Origin: Xiphydria camelus
Taxonomy: Eukaryota > Arthropoda > Insecta > Hymenoptera > Xiphydriidae
NCBI GenBank assembly: GCA_963678675.1
Contig: OY783195.1
Coordinates: 20,664,912 to 20,728,911, forward strand
Direction of reading: 5' to 3'
DNA length: 64,000 nt
Program-made: the position numbers and the translations under genes
Notes under the pieces: model-generated
Database searches by the model: none
Told to the model about the DNA's origin: nothing
What the model saw: the letters and a program-made list of their open reading frames with translations, nothing else
Shown: piece after piece, positions 10,537-21,724 of the stretch
Layout of the letters: the number at the start of each line of letters is the position of its first letter
How positions within the stretch are numbered: the first letter of the stretch is position 1

Positions 10537-11399
10537 CAAGGAGTGTTAGGTAGGTGTCCGCCTCCGATTTCGATCTCCTTGTAATATGTTGTAGTCCACT
10601 AAAAACTAAGAGAGATACGTATTTTTTCTTATCGGCCCATAAAGGATTTTAAGGGGTGAAACCGACCCCCAAAGTCAAGACCAACATCGGGTGGTTCTGC
10701 AGTTTCAGGTAGAAACACCGAACCTACGGGAACGAGATCCATGGCAAATTATTCATTATAACGAGTAATGAAAATACACGTTAATCTGCCAATGGGGATG
10801 TAAGGGAAGGGGGTGAACTACCCCTTCAAAACCAATTTTCTTGCCGTGATAGAAAAATTGTAATTTCTATTTTGATCGGACCATTTGCATTTTGTAGAGG
10901 GTAAAAAATTAAGGAATACGTGTTTTTGCATTTCAACGAAATCCCGCTCTAAAGGGATTACTTACCCCCTGATTCTGAACTCGATTATCGTGCTATTATA
11001 ACTATAACTTTTTCTTTCTAGTGTTGCATTAGTACTTAAATAATCGAATTTACGTCAATATTACGGATTTTAATTCCATTTTAACATTTAACCATCGGTG
11101 CTATTTGTATACATGTACTTATATATAACCTCATGAATTTCATATGTCAGGTATAATAGTCTCATTTGCGCCATTTCTTGGCCCGTATATATGATGTCAT
11201 TTTATCTCTAGCAGATTACTTTTCATTATCACGTTTCCAGCATTTAATTCAGAGGTGTGGCCCTTACGCCTATTGTCCAAATATAGTCAGATATATTTTT
11301 ATGGCTCAATAAACAAAAAGAATAGATATCTCTAATTTAATCCTTTACTGCGACATTCGTCCGTAATCAAAGGTATCTGATGATTATTTTTATCTTATC
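10537..11399 (+). repeat. left long terminal inverted repeat of the Tc5-like element
   Basis: Pairs in inverted orientation with 13376-13949 plus 15146-15371. About 100 bases of the expected right arm next to the nested insertion are missing, so that insertion came with a deletion or a later rearrangement. Confidence 0.8.
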
Positions 11400-11559
11400 G
11401 GATCTTTGGAACAATGGATTTGTAGCTGACGCAATTCATTGCCAGAATACGGTGCACTCATGCTATTGATATCAAATTTAATATCATTTACTTTTATTAA
11501 CAAATTAAATGAAATACATGTATCTCTTCCAATTAATATAAATACTTTGTGACATGTTA

Positions 11560-13284
11560 TTAGGGTTTATAGGTTTCACAGTAGTGATACTCATCGAAAA
11601 AGTGTTTAAAACATAGTGATTTCTTACACCAAGAACACCTTACTATTGCTACTTCCGTACAGCCTTCAATTTCACATTTCGGTAGAAATAAATCCCCAAA
11701 TGCAAAAGGAACAGGATTGTCAAATTGTTCTGGTTTTTCAATTGTATAATTGCTTTTGAACCAAGCATATCGAAACAAGTTTTGATACCGTGGCGAAGAT
11801 AATTGATTATGTACTAATGATTGTAGTTTAATTATATTATTTCTCAAATGTAAATTGAGATCATGATTAAGAAGCAAACAGCATCAGAAAAATATCGAAC
11901 GTAATTTTTCCACACTCTGAATCCGAACACATCGAGGGGTTGAATTTTTCCTGTTGTTCCTGCCGGTATGGTTTTTGTCGTGAGAGTTTTTCCAAGAGGT
12001 GTAGCTGCTTTCGCAGCTTCTGGACAATGACCAGTCCAAGAATCTATCAAGAGTAGACTCTTTTGACCAACACTTGGGAAGAAAACCTTTTGCAACCAGA
12101 TTTTGAAGTGGTCTGTAAGAATAGATAAGGCATTGTAAAGTATCGTCATTAGCATATCCATTTTTAACTCAAGATTATGTTTACATTATAGCAAGTTTAA
12201 TAAATTACGTAATACCTGATGTAAGTTTTCCAGATTTCGATGCAGTTACGTAAACATTGGCAAGTTTGAATAGGTTGCTCTCAACTATCGGGCCGAAATT
12301 TCCCGATTTCTCCTTCATAACCATAAAAAGCGGTGATAGTAATTTTCCATCTGCCGATATCGTTGGTTCTATAGTGTAACTGTGAGTTGTTGAAGAAACT
12401 GATTGTACAAGGCATTCTACTTGTTTTGTTCCCTGAATGGCCAATGTTCTGCCCGAATGAATTTCCAACTGGAAGCCACTTTGATCAGCATTATATATGT
12501 TATTTACACCGTATTCTTTTATAAGAGATTTGATATCTTTTACAAAATGTTGAGCACTCTCTTGTAGATCTTCTTTTTGTTCCAGAGTTTTTCGGGTAAT
12601 GAACTTGTTAATTTTGCGCGATGTAATACGGTGTACTTTTTTAAAATTCCATAACCACCAACGAGAAGCTTTAAATCGGAAATCTTTATATCCTATTTCT
12701 TTCTGTGCTTGTAAGGCCCATCTTCGAAGATCCATATCGTGAACAATTAAATGAGAATCTAGAGCAGCCTTCATATTATTCAAGGTATATTCGGAAATCC
12801 GTGCCAATTTTTCCATATACGTTCCACCTTGATTAATTTGGTGTGCCCATCGACGCAGTTATCTAGCAGATTTCACTCTCTTGAAACGATGTTGTACGGT
12901 GTTAATGGACAGATTTTTTCTTTTCTTCCCACTTCTTCAACATTCCACTGCATTACTTTTGTACTCTTAACTCAAGTCTTCGTCATCACTGGTGCACCTG
13001 TTAGGAGAGTGTTCAGGACTCCAGTCCAAATTCGTCTTATCTTCAATCGCAGTTGATTCCCATTCTTTAAAAGGTTCTTGAAAGTCCAGAGTGATTTCTT
13101 CCATAACTTCAACTCCATTGTATTCATTCATACCGTCGAATAAAATTCTCTCGAAACTATCTTTCAATTCGAGCTCCTCATTGTTTACAGGACTGTCGGG
13201 GATATTTGCTCCTTCAAACGTAAGCAGCAAAAGACGTATAACGTTAAGTGGGTTAACTTTCATTATCACACGAGAAATGTGCAC
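11560..13284 (-). pseudogene. Tc5/pogo-type DDE transposase, broken
   Basis: Read on the minus strand: an acidic N-terminus (13284-12967), a CENPB/Tc5-type DNA-binding half around 12816 (LRRWALQAQKEIG, FKASRWWLWNFKKVH), then NADQSG with the first catalytic Asp, LLLIDSWTGH with the second, IPAGTTGKIQPLDV near the third, and a cysteine-rich end CSWCKKSLCFKHFFDEYHYC. A 103-bp intron at 12215-12113 (GGTATTA donor, TTCTTACAG acceptor) joins GKLTS to DHFKIWLQ in frame. Stops lie near 12890-12860 and a frameshift near 11880. The gene is dead, but its architecture is almost complete. Confidence 0.8.
12113..12215 (-). other. intron inside the Tc5-like transposase
   Basis: Donor ATCAG|GTATTACG and acceptor TATTCTTACAG|ACC with a pyrimidine tract. 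Removing it restores the expected protein order in one frame. Confidence 0.7.
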
Positions 13285-13949
13285 AAAAGAAAGACCATTC
13301 TCCGTTAACGAACTGAACTGGTACTGACAAAAAAATACTTATCGTGGGTGACGGGCACTATACTTATAAGTGCTGATAAGATAAAAATAATCATCAGATA
13401 CCTTTGATTACGGACGAATGTCGCAGTAAAGGATTAAATTAGAGATATCTATTCTTTTTGTTTATTGAGCCATAAAAATATATCTGACTATATTTGGACA
13501 ATAGGCGTAAGGGCCACACCTCTGAATTAAATGCCGGAAACGTGATAATGAAAAGTAATCTGCTAGAGATAAAATGACATCATACATACGGGCCAAGAAA
13601 TGGCGCAAATGAGACTATTATACCTGACATATAAAATTCATCAGGTTATATGTAAGTACATGTATACAAATAGCACCGATGGTCAAATGTTAAAATGGAA
13701 TTAAAATCCGTAATATTGACGTAAATTCGATTATTTAAGTACTAATGCAACACTAGAAAGAAAAAGTTATAGTTATAATAGCACGATAATCGAGTTCAGA
13801 ATCAGGGGGTAAGTAATCCCTTTAGAGCGGGATTTCGTTGAAATGCAAAAACACGTGTTCCTTAATTTTTTACCCTCTACAAAATGCAAATGGTCCGATC
13901 AAAATAGAAATTACAATTTTTCTATCACGGCAAGAAAGTTGGTTTTGAA

Positions 13950-15145
13950 GTTGGTTGAAAGAAAGTTGGTTGAAAAAATTTAAAATCAAAAGTCGAGCAC
14001 CTAATTTTTTTCTTGCTTTAATCTGTTCCGTAGACCTAAACTAAATAATAAACACAGAAATTAAAATAATCCTTAGAACCGTTTTTAGGAAAAATGGTTA
14101 CTTTGTTAAATGTATGTAACAAAAATACAAAAAATGTAAAAGTGAACTCTTTTAATATTTAATAATTAAGCATACGTTTTAAATACAAACAACACATAAA
14201 ACAATAAAAATTAATACCTTCTAGATTAAACAAATTATATGTGATTGCTGTTATATTTCTTCACAGCTTTACATTTATATTACATAAGAATTACATTTAT
14301 TGTTGGGCGTTGTTAATACTCTGGTGAAACATATGATGTTAAATTGCTCAGAGGAATGAGAGAAATGGATTAAAGCCTGTAATGTTCAGAGAGATCTTAC
14401 TCATAGAGGCCCTTCATTCAAAGGCAATTCCTGCAACAATCTTCTAAGAAAAATTGACGTTTTAAGATCATTATGCTGTATAGGCTGTCTTAAATATGTA
14501 CACACATTCAAGTGTTTTGCAAAAGTTGTCGATAGCTGTTTTGGCGAAAGCCTTAAGCAAGAATATGTACAATGTATTTCAGAATTCAAAAAAACGTATA
14601 TGGCACTGAATATTCCAGTAACTCCGAAAGTACATGCAGTCTTTTTTCATGTGCAGCAATTTTGTGAAAAAAGAAAAACTGGTTTGGGATTTTATAGTGA
14701 GCAAGCTGTTGAATCTCTTCACCATGATTTTCCTCAGATTTGGTCTAAATATAAAGTTACCGAAAATAATGAACTTTATGCAAACAGACTTTTGAAAGCT
14801 GTGAGGGAATATAACAGCAATCACATATAACTTCTATAATTCAGTATTAATTTTTATTGTTTTATATGTTGTTTGTATTTGAAACGTACTTCAATATTAA
14901 ATATTAAGAGAGTTTACTTTTACATTTTTTGTATTTTTGTTACATACATTTAACAAAGTAACCATTTTTCCATATTATTTCCAATATTTTGCTAATATTT
15001 TCACTTTTTTGCATTTTTCCTAAAAACGGCTCTAAGGATTATTTTAATTTCTGTGTTTATTATTTAGTTTAGGTCTATGGAACAGATTAAAGCAAAAAAA
15101 AAAATTAGGTGCTCTACTTTTGATTTAAAATTTTTTCAGGCATAC
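13950..15145. mobile_element. nested element with about 280-bp terminal inverted repeats
   Basis: 13965-14220 and 14870-15140 are inverted copies (AAATTTAAAATCAAAAGT, GAGCACCTAATTTTTT, TCTGTGTTTATTATTTAGTT and more). The element lies inside the right arm of the Tc5-like transposon. Its interior keeps the C-terminal end of a transposase-like frame on plus (14360-14830). Exact ends and target duplication are blurred by a short TTGGTTGAAAG duplication at the left edge. Confidence 0.7.
14360..14830 (+). pseudogene. C-terminal part of an unnamed transposase-like protein
   Basis: An uninterrupted frame of about 156 codons up to TAA at 14828. It reads HRGPSFKGNSCNNLLRKIDV, then a VVDSCFGESL block, IPVTPKVHAVFFHVQQFC, GLGFYSEQAVESLHHDF, W-S-K-Y-K-V and LLKAVREYNSNH. 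I recognise this order from many unannotated proteins of arthropods and cnidarians that occur in high copy number; they are probably DDE-type transposases, with the Glu of SEQAxESLHHDF a candidate catalytic residue. No superfamily name can be assigned from sequence alone. The N-terminal part is deleted, so it is not functional. Confidence 0.6.
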
Positions 15146-15374
15146 CGTGTATAATGAATAATTTGCCATGGATCTCGTTCCCGTAAGTTCGGTGTTTCTA
15201 CCTGAAACTGCAGAACCACCCGATGTTGGTCCTGATTTTGGGGGTCGGTTTCACCCGTTAAAACCCTTTATGGGCCGATAAGAAAAAATACGTATCTCTT
15301 AGTTTTTAGTGGACTACAACATATTACAAGGAGATCGAAATCGGAGGCGGACACCTACCTAATACTCCTTGTAA

Positions 15375-15760
15375 GTGTGAAACTTTGCTTCTGCCGTTTG
15401 TCTTGTAAGCTATCTATAGGAAAACAGCGGAAGCAAAACTGTATACCAAATAGTTATTAATGCGAATTCAAAAATCTCTCAAAAATTCGATTCGCATTTT
15501 CGGAAGATCTAGATTTGAAGAGTCGAATTTTCACACATTTGTTCCTATTGCATGCAGCCCGACGTACAAATAAGAAGTAACTCAAGTGATTCATTTTCTG
15601 AAAATATTCTCATCTGTAGCATGAAATGTTTCACTTTAAAATCCAATTCTGTGTATGTATACAGTAATAACAAATTTCACAGGAACCATTTTTATTGAAC
15701 GTTTTTAATCATATGATCACTTCCATCGTTTATATTTTTGGAATTAAGTTATTCTAGAAT
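15375..15760. other. stretch without recognisable gene
   Basis: AT-rich, nothing recognised. Confidence 0.4.
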
Positions 15761-15839
15761 CTAGGCCTGGATTTGTTGACCCCATTGACATCCGCTCTGA
15801 AATCTCCATCATTCTTCATTATCACCTGTGCATTAGACG

Positions 15840-16268
15840 TTTTCAATACCCAGACCTTCTTCTTCATAGTTTTCGGTATCCAGGTCTTCCAATCCATAGC
15901 AATCGATATCGAGGTGTTCTGCTCCATAGTTTTCAATATCCAAATCTTCCGCTCCATAGTTTTTGATATCCAAATCTTCCGCTCCATAGTTTTCGGTGTC
16001 CAGCACTTCGGCTGGATAGTTTCCGAGATGTCTAAATCTTCCGTCCCTAAAGCAGGAGACCTGGACACGGAAAACTGCGAAGCGGAAGATCTGGGTATCG
16101 ATAACTGTAAAGCAGAATATCTCGATACCGAAGACTATGGAGCGAAAGACCTGGAGAACGGTAATTATGAAGCAGGAGACCTGGATATCGAAAACTATTG
16201 GGTGGAGGACCAAAACACCAAAAACTATAGAGCGGAAGACCTGGACACCGAAAACTGTGGGGCGGAAA
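15840..16268. repeat. 30-bp minisatellite that reverses strand midway
   Basis: From 15840 to about 16020 the unit TTTTCAATATCCAAATCTTC plus CGCTCCATAG repeats about six times. From about 16055 to 16268 the complementary unit (GGAAGACCTGGACACCGAAA type) repeats about seven times. Because 30 is divisible by three, both halves encode a decapeptide of the type GAEDLDTENY, the first half on minus and the second on plus. Open frames run across it on both strands, but none shows another domain, so I list it as a repeat, not a gene. Confidence 0.75.
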
Positions 16269-16304
16269 AATGATTTTCGTGAAAGTAGTGATCACGGTAT
16301 ACAT

Positions 16305-17130
16305 AAACCAAATTAGACTTTGATTTCAAACATTTGACGTGCTCCAGATGAAAACGATTTTGGAAAAGGCAACGCTTCACCTGCTCCTCATTTGTACATC
16401 AGATTGCATGTAATAGGCGCAAACGGGCAGAAATTCAAGCCTGGAAATCTCGGACTTCCGGATATGCAAATCGAATATTCGATGGCCTGTTGTATTCGCT
16501 TTGATAACTATATTACTTTTGTATTATATTGAATAATAGTCAAAAGTCAAAATTTGAAAACGCACTTCGGTTCTTTTAATAGAAAGTAACTATTGAAAAA
16601 TTATTACGTAGGTACCTTTTGTGCGCCAAGTCAAGAAATACAATTTCTGTTAAAGAAGATTTACAGAATTCCGGTTCATTTGGGAGATATATGCTAGTAT
16701 CCATAGTAGTTGGAACACCTTGTATATGTACCTACGTATTTAAATTTTACGAGTATACATTCAATTTCAAGTTTTCAAGAATACAGCGAATAATGTATAA
16801 CAATATATATAACGTGTCGATTTGTACCAGTGGCCCGTATACGTGAATTCCTATGTATATTACGTTTTTCAACTGACAGACTTTGATGATTGGTTGGGTG
16901 CTTTGGGGTAGTGAGATTATATAGTTTGTAGAGGTAGTGACCTAGTATAAGCGACCGATATGCATGACCTGGATAACGGCACAGTACAGGTGTCCCACTA
17001 CTCTCTACCCCTTCGAGTTATATGGGGCGAATTCAGGTCGACGATGCAAGCAGGAATAAGAAAGATGAGGCATGCCAAGCAATAAAATGTATGGCCCTAT
17101 TGGATCTTCGCTGAGCATTGTTCCTTACAA
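16305..17130. other. stretch without recognisable gene
   Basis: No motif or repeat recognised on either strand. Confidence 0.4.
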
Positions 17131-17831
17131 TTAGTTTTTAGTGGACAACAACATATTACAAGTGAGTCAAGCCATGTCAAGTCGGACTCGAAATTTCCAC
17201 TAAATCGCGGATTTCGGAAATAATAACTCTATTGCGAAGGGAATATGGCACTTACGTTACCGTATTAATATTTCGTGAAAATTCTGTTATTTGTTAATGT
17301 TATTAACAATCAAACTTTGAAGCGCAATTAAAATGAAAAATCGTTTTCTCTTAAACTACTTTAGATAATTACTTGAAATTTTGCACACTGATAAAGCAAT
17401 GTTTACACTATCGAATAAATATTTGCTTGAGGTGAAATTGTTTTAAAAAATGTATTTTGCATTAATTGTTTTAAAACAATTGCAATTTTTCTTGCGGTCT
17501 TCACGCTATAAAAAAATGAAACTTACATCAATTCATGCGGCAAACGTTGGCCTTTTATAATCTGCAAAGAGAACTTTGTACTTTTTCTCCATTCCGGAGA
17601 TATGAAATTGTTTGTTACGCGGTGCGCTCGTAGATCGCGCGGCGCGCTCCGCTACTGGCGTCCGCGGCAACTTGATGGCCGCGCAAATTTGAGCAAAAAC
17701 CGTTTGAACTTGCATGAACATGATTTTCCGAGTTTGGCAAACATAGACAGTTTTCTTGTCAGTTTGCTGATGGTGCTCGTGCGGTATACTTGCTTAAAAA
17801 CTATTCGGTGTTTCAATATCATTAAGTGAAA

Positions 17832-17974
17832 ATGGTTCGACCGAAGGAATGTTGTAATCCTTTGAAAAGGAAAGGTCATAATTGTGTTCGTCATAAGTTG
17901 TTCCTCGCGCGTTACTGCCAAGTGGAATAAAAAATTCGAAGAATACATTGATCGATATTTTTGTCAAATATGTC
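17832..17974 (+). pseudogene. Cys-rich N-terminal exon (CCNP motif), left arm copy
   Basis: Starts MVRPKECCNPLKRKGH, then after a one-base frame change AKWNKKFEEYIDRY and CQIC, ending at TGTC|GTAAGT (donor at 17975). Two Cys pairs (CC and C-x2-C) separated by a basic helix would form a zinc-binding N-terminus. I remember this CCNP...C-x2-C start from high-copy unannotated invertebrate proteins whose other end has the SEQAxESLHHDF block seen at 14360-14830, but I cannot prove the link here. The frame break GCGC|GTTAC is shared by both arms, so it predates their separation. Confidence 0.5.
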
Positions 17975-18070
17975 GTAAGTACATGTATATTGATGTTAAA
18001 ATTGCTTCAAATGTAGGAAATGAAGACCCAAGCACCCAAGACCCAAGATAGTTAATACCGATAATTAATT

Positions 18071-18205
18071 GCTATACTGTAATACCTTCCAGGGAACGAA
18101 TTGAATTTTTAACTGAATGTAAATATTGGATTTGAACAGTGAACAGTTATAATTACCTGGAAGTTTATTCGTGGTTCACTATTAAAGAAGGTGTTACAGT
18201 ATAGA
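18071..18205. mobile_element. 135-bp MITE, probable 8-bp duplication AATTAATT
   Basis: CTATACTGTAATACCTTC at the left pairs with GAAGGTGTTACAGTATAG at the right. AATTAATT occurs on both sides (18063-18070 and 18206-18213). It is present only in the left arm of the palindromic element, so it inserted after the arms formed. Confidence 0.55.
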
Positions 18206-18229
18206 AATTAATTATACAATAAAATATAA

Positions 18230-18822
18230 AAATAACACAGATTTACAACAAAAAAAAAGTCCGGACTATTTGACCGGACCATGGTATTCCGAGGTATTTT
18301 TGCGTCCTGAATCCGATCCCGAGGTCATCTGAGCCCCATCACGTCAGAAAAACGAGATTTCGAAATAAATAAATAAGGAAATGGGACTGCTCTGAGCAGC
18401 ACCCAGAGCATGACTCCAAGGTTCTAAGGCCATTACGGTCAGTGCTGGGTCCACTGTCACAGTGAACGGATCGCCGGAATTGGATGCCTTGACAGGGAGA
18501 TCGTAATCCGCGAGATACAACGATCATGGCAACATTTTATCCACTGGGGTGGTTCTGTGACAGTCTCGGTCGAGATTTAGGACTCCATTCCAATGTTTGG
18601 AAGGTATTCAAGACCTAAACAGCTACCCTCCAACTCAACAGGTCGCTTGAGAAATTGTCCCGGATCCAGTTCCAAAAAATGGTCATTTTAACCTCTAAAT
18701 GACCTTGAAATCTCATTTTTCTGACGTGATGGGGCTCAGATGACCTCGGGATCGGATTCAGGACGCAAAAATACCTCGGAATACCATGGTCAAATAGTCC
18801 GGACTTTTTTTTTTGTAAACCT
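18230..18822. mobile_element. foldback element in the loop of the palindrome
   Basis: AAGTCCGGACTATTTGACC and about 100 following bases (TGGTATTCCGAGGTATTTTTG, GTCATCTGAGCCCCATCACG) recur inverted before 18822. The centre (18370-18690) is unique, GC-richer and without a recognised coding frame. Confidence 0.75.
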
Positions 18823-18837
18823 GTGTAATTAGTAAAC

Positions 18838-19048
18838 TCACTTCGTGCTTGGGTCTTCATTTTCTACATTTGAAGCAATTTTAACATCATTATACATGTC
18901 TTTACGACATATCTGACAAATATATCGATCAATGTATTCTTCGAATTTTTTATTCCACTTGGCGGTAACGCGCGAGGAACAAGTTATGACGAACACAATT
19001 ATGACCTTTCTTTTTCAAAGGATTACAACATTCCTTCGGTCGAACCAT
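18838..19048 (-). pseudogene. Cys-rich N-terminal exon (CCNP motif), right arm copy
   Basis: Mirror copy of 17832-17974 with the same frame break. Here the splice donor is lost (CGTAAAGAC instead of CGTAAGTAC), and the frame runs on through CRKDMYNDVKIASN to a TGA at 18838. The two arms have therefore diverged slightly in a functionally meaningful place. Confidence 0.5.
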
Positions 19049-19762
19049 TTTCACTTAATGATATTGAAACACCGAATAGTTTTTACGCAAGTATACCGCA
19101 CGAGCACCATCAGCAAACTGACAAGAAAACTGTGTATGTTTGCCAAACTCGGAAAATCATGTTCATGCAAGTTCAAACGGTTTTTGCTCAAGTTTGCGCG
19201 GCCATCAAGATGCCGCGGACGCCAGTAGCGGAGCGCGCCGCGCGATCTACGAGCGCACCGCGTAACAAACAATTTCGTATCTCCGGAATGGAGAAAAAGT
19301 ACAAAGTTCTCTTTGCAGATTATAAAAGGCCAACGTTTGCCGCATGAATTTATGTAAGTTTCATTTTTTTATAGCGTGAAGACCGCAAGAAAAATTGCAA
19401 TTGTTTTAAAAAAATTAATGCAAAATTCATTTTTTAAAACAATTTCACCTCAAGCAAATATTTATTCGATAGTGTAAACATTGCTTTATCAGTGTGCAAA
19501 ATTTTAAGTAATTGTCTAAAGTAGTTTAAGAGAAAACGATTTTTCATTTTAATCGCGCTTCAAAGTTTGATTGTTAATAACATTAACAAATAACGGAATT
19601 TTCACGAAATATTAATACGGTAACGTAAGTGCCATACTCCCTTCGTAATAGAGTTATTATTTTCGAAATCCGCGATTTAGTGGAAATTTCGAGTCCGACT
19701 TGACATGGCTTGACTCAAGGAGATCGAAATCGGAGGGGGACACCTACCTAACACCCCTTGTT

Positions 19763-21250
19763 AGAAACACGAGGACGGAATGAGCTATTCAAAATCTATG
19801 AGTATAGATGTAAATTAATAGATATAAAGAAATATTTATTGTTTAAATAATCATCCTTTCGCGCTCCACGGTTATATCGTAGCGATTGAAAGTTCAACCC
19901 TCCTTTAGAGGACCCCAAAATTTTCACCATTTCATCGTATCTCTCATCGTTTCCCAGATACTTGCCATTGTTCATTGTTTAAATAATTATCGATTTTTAC
20001 TGCACGGTATTAATATCATAGCGGCTAATAAAGTTCGATTCCTTTTATCGCCGAAGTCCATAACAGGGTAAGTGGCATTAAACTCCCCTTGTATATATTT
20101 AGCTGATTTTTTTCTGTGTTACTATTGATATGATCTTCGGGTTTCAAAGTGGTAATTGGCAAAACGTAATAGTTTATCAGCTATGAATGTAAGTAAATAT
20201 GTCACAAATAATATTTTTCTTGGGGGCGGCTTGATGAATCGTCTTGAAAAAAATTATAATAAATAATATTTCTAACAATAAGAAAGTTCCAGGAAAAAAT
20301 CAAGAATATAATCGAATGGTAAGAATATAAGGGAAAAAATCATTAATTATTCCAGATTTTTTCCTAGGGATCTCCCATTGGTACAATCACCAAAATCTTT
20401 TCATAACACTTTCTAATGCCATTCTGTAATATCAATTTTCCCTAACCTCGTGAAAGTGGTAGACGATAATTAAAGTTAACAAATTATTTAAAAATGTCAT
20501 ATTTCTTTTAAATGGTGTGTTTGTTTAATTAATATATTATAGAAGCCAGGAAAAGAAACGAATTGAAAATAAAGTTCCATAAAAACGACAATGGAAATTG
20601 AGTAATTATATATATAGATACATATTTTTCATACTTTTCTTCACGGCATTTGCTCACAGTACAATCACTATATTATTTTTCAAATCTCTTGATACCAATA
20701 TTTAATACACTTTTGTCCAAACTGATAAAAGTAGTAGGTACATAATAATTTCATCGCATAGAAAATCTAATATCTATCGATATTTCAGGTCTACTTTTCT
20801 TGTTATTTACTTGATCGTTTCGATTTACACTCACGGCGTAATGAGATTGGGACATTCGGAAGAAAAATTGTAAAAAAAACATGCAAATACTTTCTACATT
20901 CAGGAATATGCAGTAGAGAACTGCTTTTTAAATTTGTAATGGCTGTATTTAACATCAAGGTTCAATTAAATATGATTAATTTTAAACGCGGCTATAGACG
21001 CATTATGATTGGTCGTACGCATGGTACGAGTACGTCACAGCTTTCCATTATACGGTCGTATTGCGTCCAATCGCGGTTTCGGTAGTCTAACCTAGTCTTA
21101 CCGTAGCCCCGTAATCGCGAGTAGGACAGCGATGCTCTACCTATGTATTTGCTGAATTCAAGCCTGTGTACCATTTAAAATAATAAACAGACTCCTTCAG
21201 TTACATAAGCAACTAAAAACTACATTTCTTCATCCTGCACAATTTCCTAC
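19763..21250. other. mostly unrecognised stretch
   Basis: Apart from the satellite monomer at 19875-19994, no motif, repeat or coding frame is recognisable. 20992-21174 is an open frame without known features. Confidence 0.35.
19875..19994 (-). repeat. solo monomer of the ~135-bp satellite found at 46870-47770
   Basis: Read in reverse it contains ATCGATAATTATTTAAACAA, CTGGGAAACGATGAGAGATACG, and GGGTTGAACTTTCAATCG, matching the satellite unit block by block. It lies 27 kb away from the array, in the opposite orientation. Confidence 0.65.
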
Positions 21251-21256
21251 TGATTA

Positions 21257-21526
21257 CACAGTCACACATAAAAAAATGGGATATACATTTGATGCGATAT
21301 ATGTTATCCGTAGTACTTTTACCTCTTGATCACGAATCCGGTGTCAAAATTTGGCCATCACATCACAATTTTTTTCTAACCTCAAAAAACTGTGCACAGT
21401 CGCACAAAAAAAAGTGGGGTATACATTTGATGCGATGTTATCCGTAATAATTTTGCCTCCTGATCACGAATCCAGTGTTAAGATTTGGCTATCACGTCAC
21501 ATTTTTTTAATCTCAAAAAAACCAGT
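21257..21526 (+). repeat. tandem duplication, two copies of about 138 bp
   Basis: Copy one starts at 21257 and copy two at 21395, sharing TACATTTGATGCGAT, GTTATCCGTA, TGATCACGAATCC and ATTTGGC. No function evident. Confidence 0.8.
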
Positions 21527-21724
21527 CAGAGATCATGATTTTCAAAAAGTTAATGGACTTAAACAAAATTCGATATAGGGTGTTTTTTGGCGGATCCAAT
21601 ATGGAGGACGAAATTTTCGAAAATCGACGGATTCATGCCAAATTTGATATTGGGGGGTACTTTCAGTCGCTGATTACAAATATGAAGTTATATTTGCAAA
21701 AATTCATTGATTTTCATTGATTTT

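Larger units (their letters stand above)
10537..15371. mobile_element. Tc5-like (pogo/Tc5 group) transposon with long terminal inverted repeats
   Basis: The ends CAAGGAGTGTTAGGTAGGTG and complement bound about 860-bp inverted repeats (10537-11399 and 13376-15371, the latter interrupted at about 13950-15145). TAA flanks both ends, and the rebuilt empty site is CTAAG. Nematode Tc4 and Tc5 elements are known for long inverted repeats, a CAAGG-type end and a TNA duplication inside CTNAG, so the site agrees with the Tc5-type transposase on the minus strand. The element is inactive. Confidence 0.8.
17163..19718. mobile_element. 2.5-kb near-palindromic element with CCNP-type first exon in both arms
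   Basis: The ends TGAGTCAAGCCATGTCAAGT are identical inverted, and the two arms (17163 to about 18060 and about 18840 to 19718) match almost base for base. An AG flank on both sides suggests a 2-bp duplication. Each arm carries the same short coding exon. The loop is filled by another foldback element (18230-18822). Long-arm palindromes like this arise when one end of a transposon is duplicated in inverse and the middle is lost. Confidence 0.8.
17131..19762 (-). repeat. solo end of the Tc5-like element, split by insertion
   Basis: 17131-17161 (TAGTTTTTAGTGGACAACAA...) joined to 19719-19762 (...GACACCTACCTAACACC) reproduces the last 76 bases of the Tc5-like element at 15300-15371. The 2.55-kb palindromic element is inserted between the two pieces. 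Confidence 0.8.

Noticed and set aside
12829..13327. Plus-strand frames of 75-78 codons
   Set aside because: They are antisense to the Tc5-like transposase region.
15773..16273. 166-codon open frame on plus as a real protein gene
   Set aside because: It is only the reading of the inverted 30-bp array; the first half is the antisense of the decapeptide and no other domain is present.
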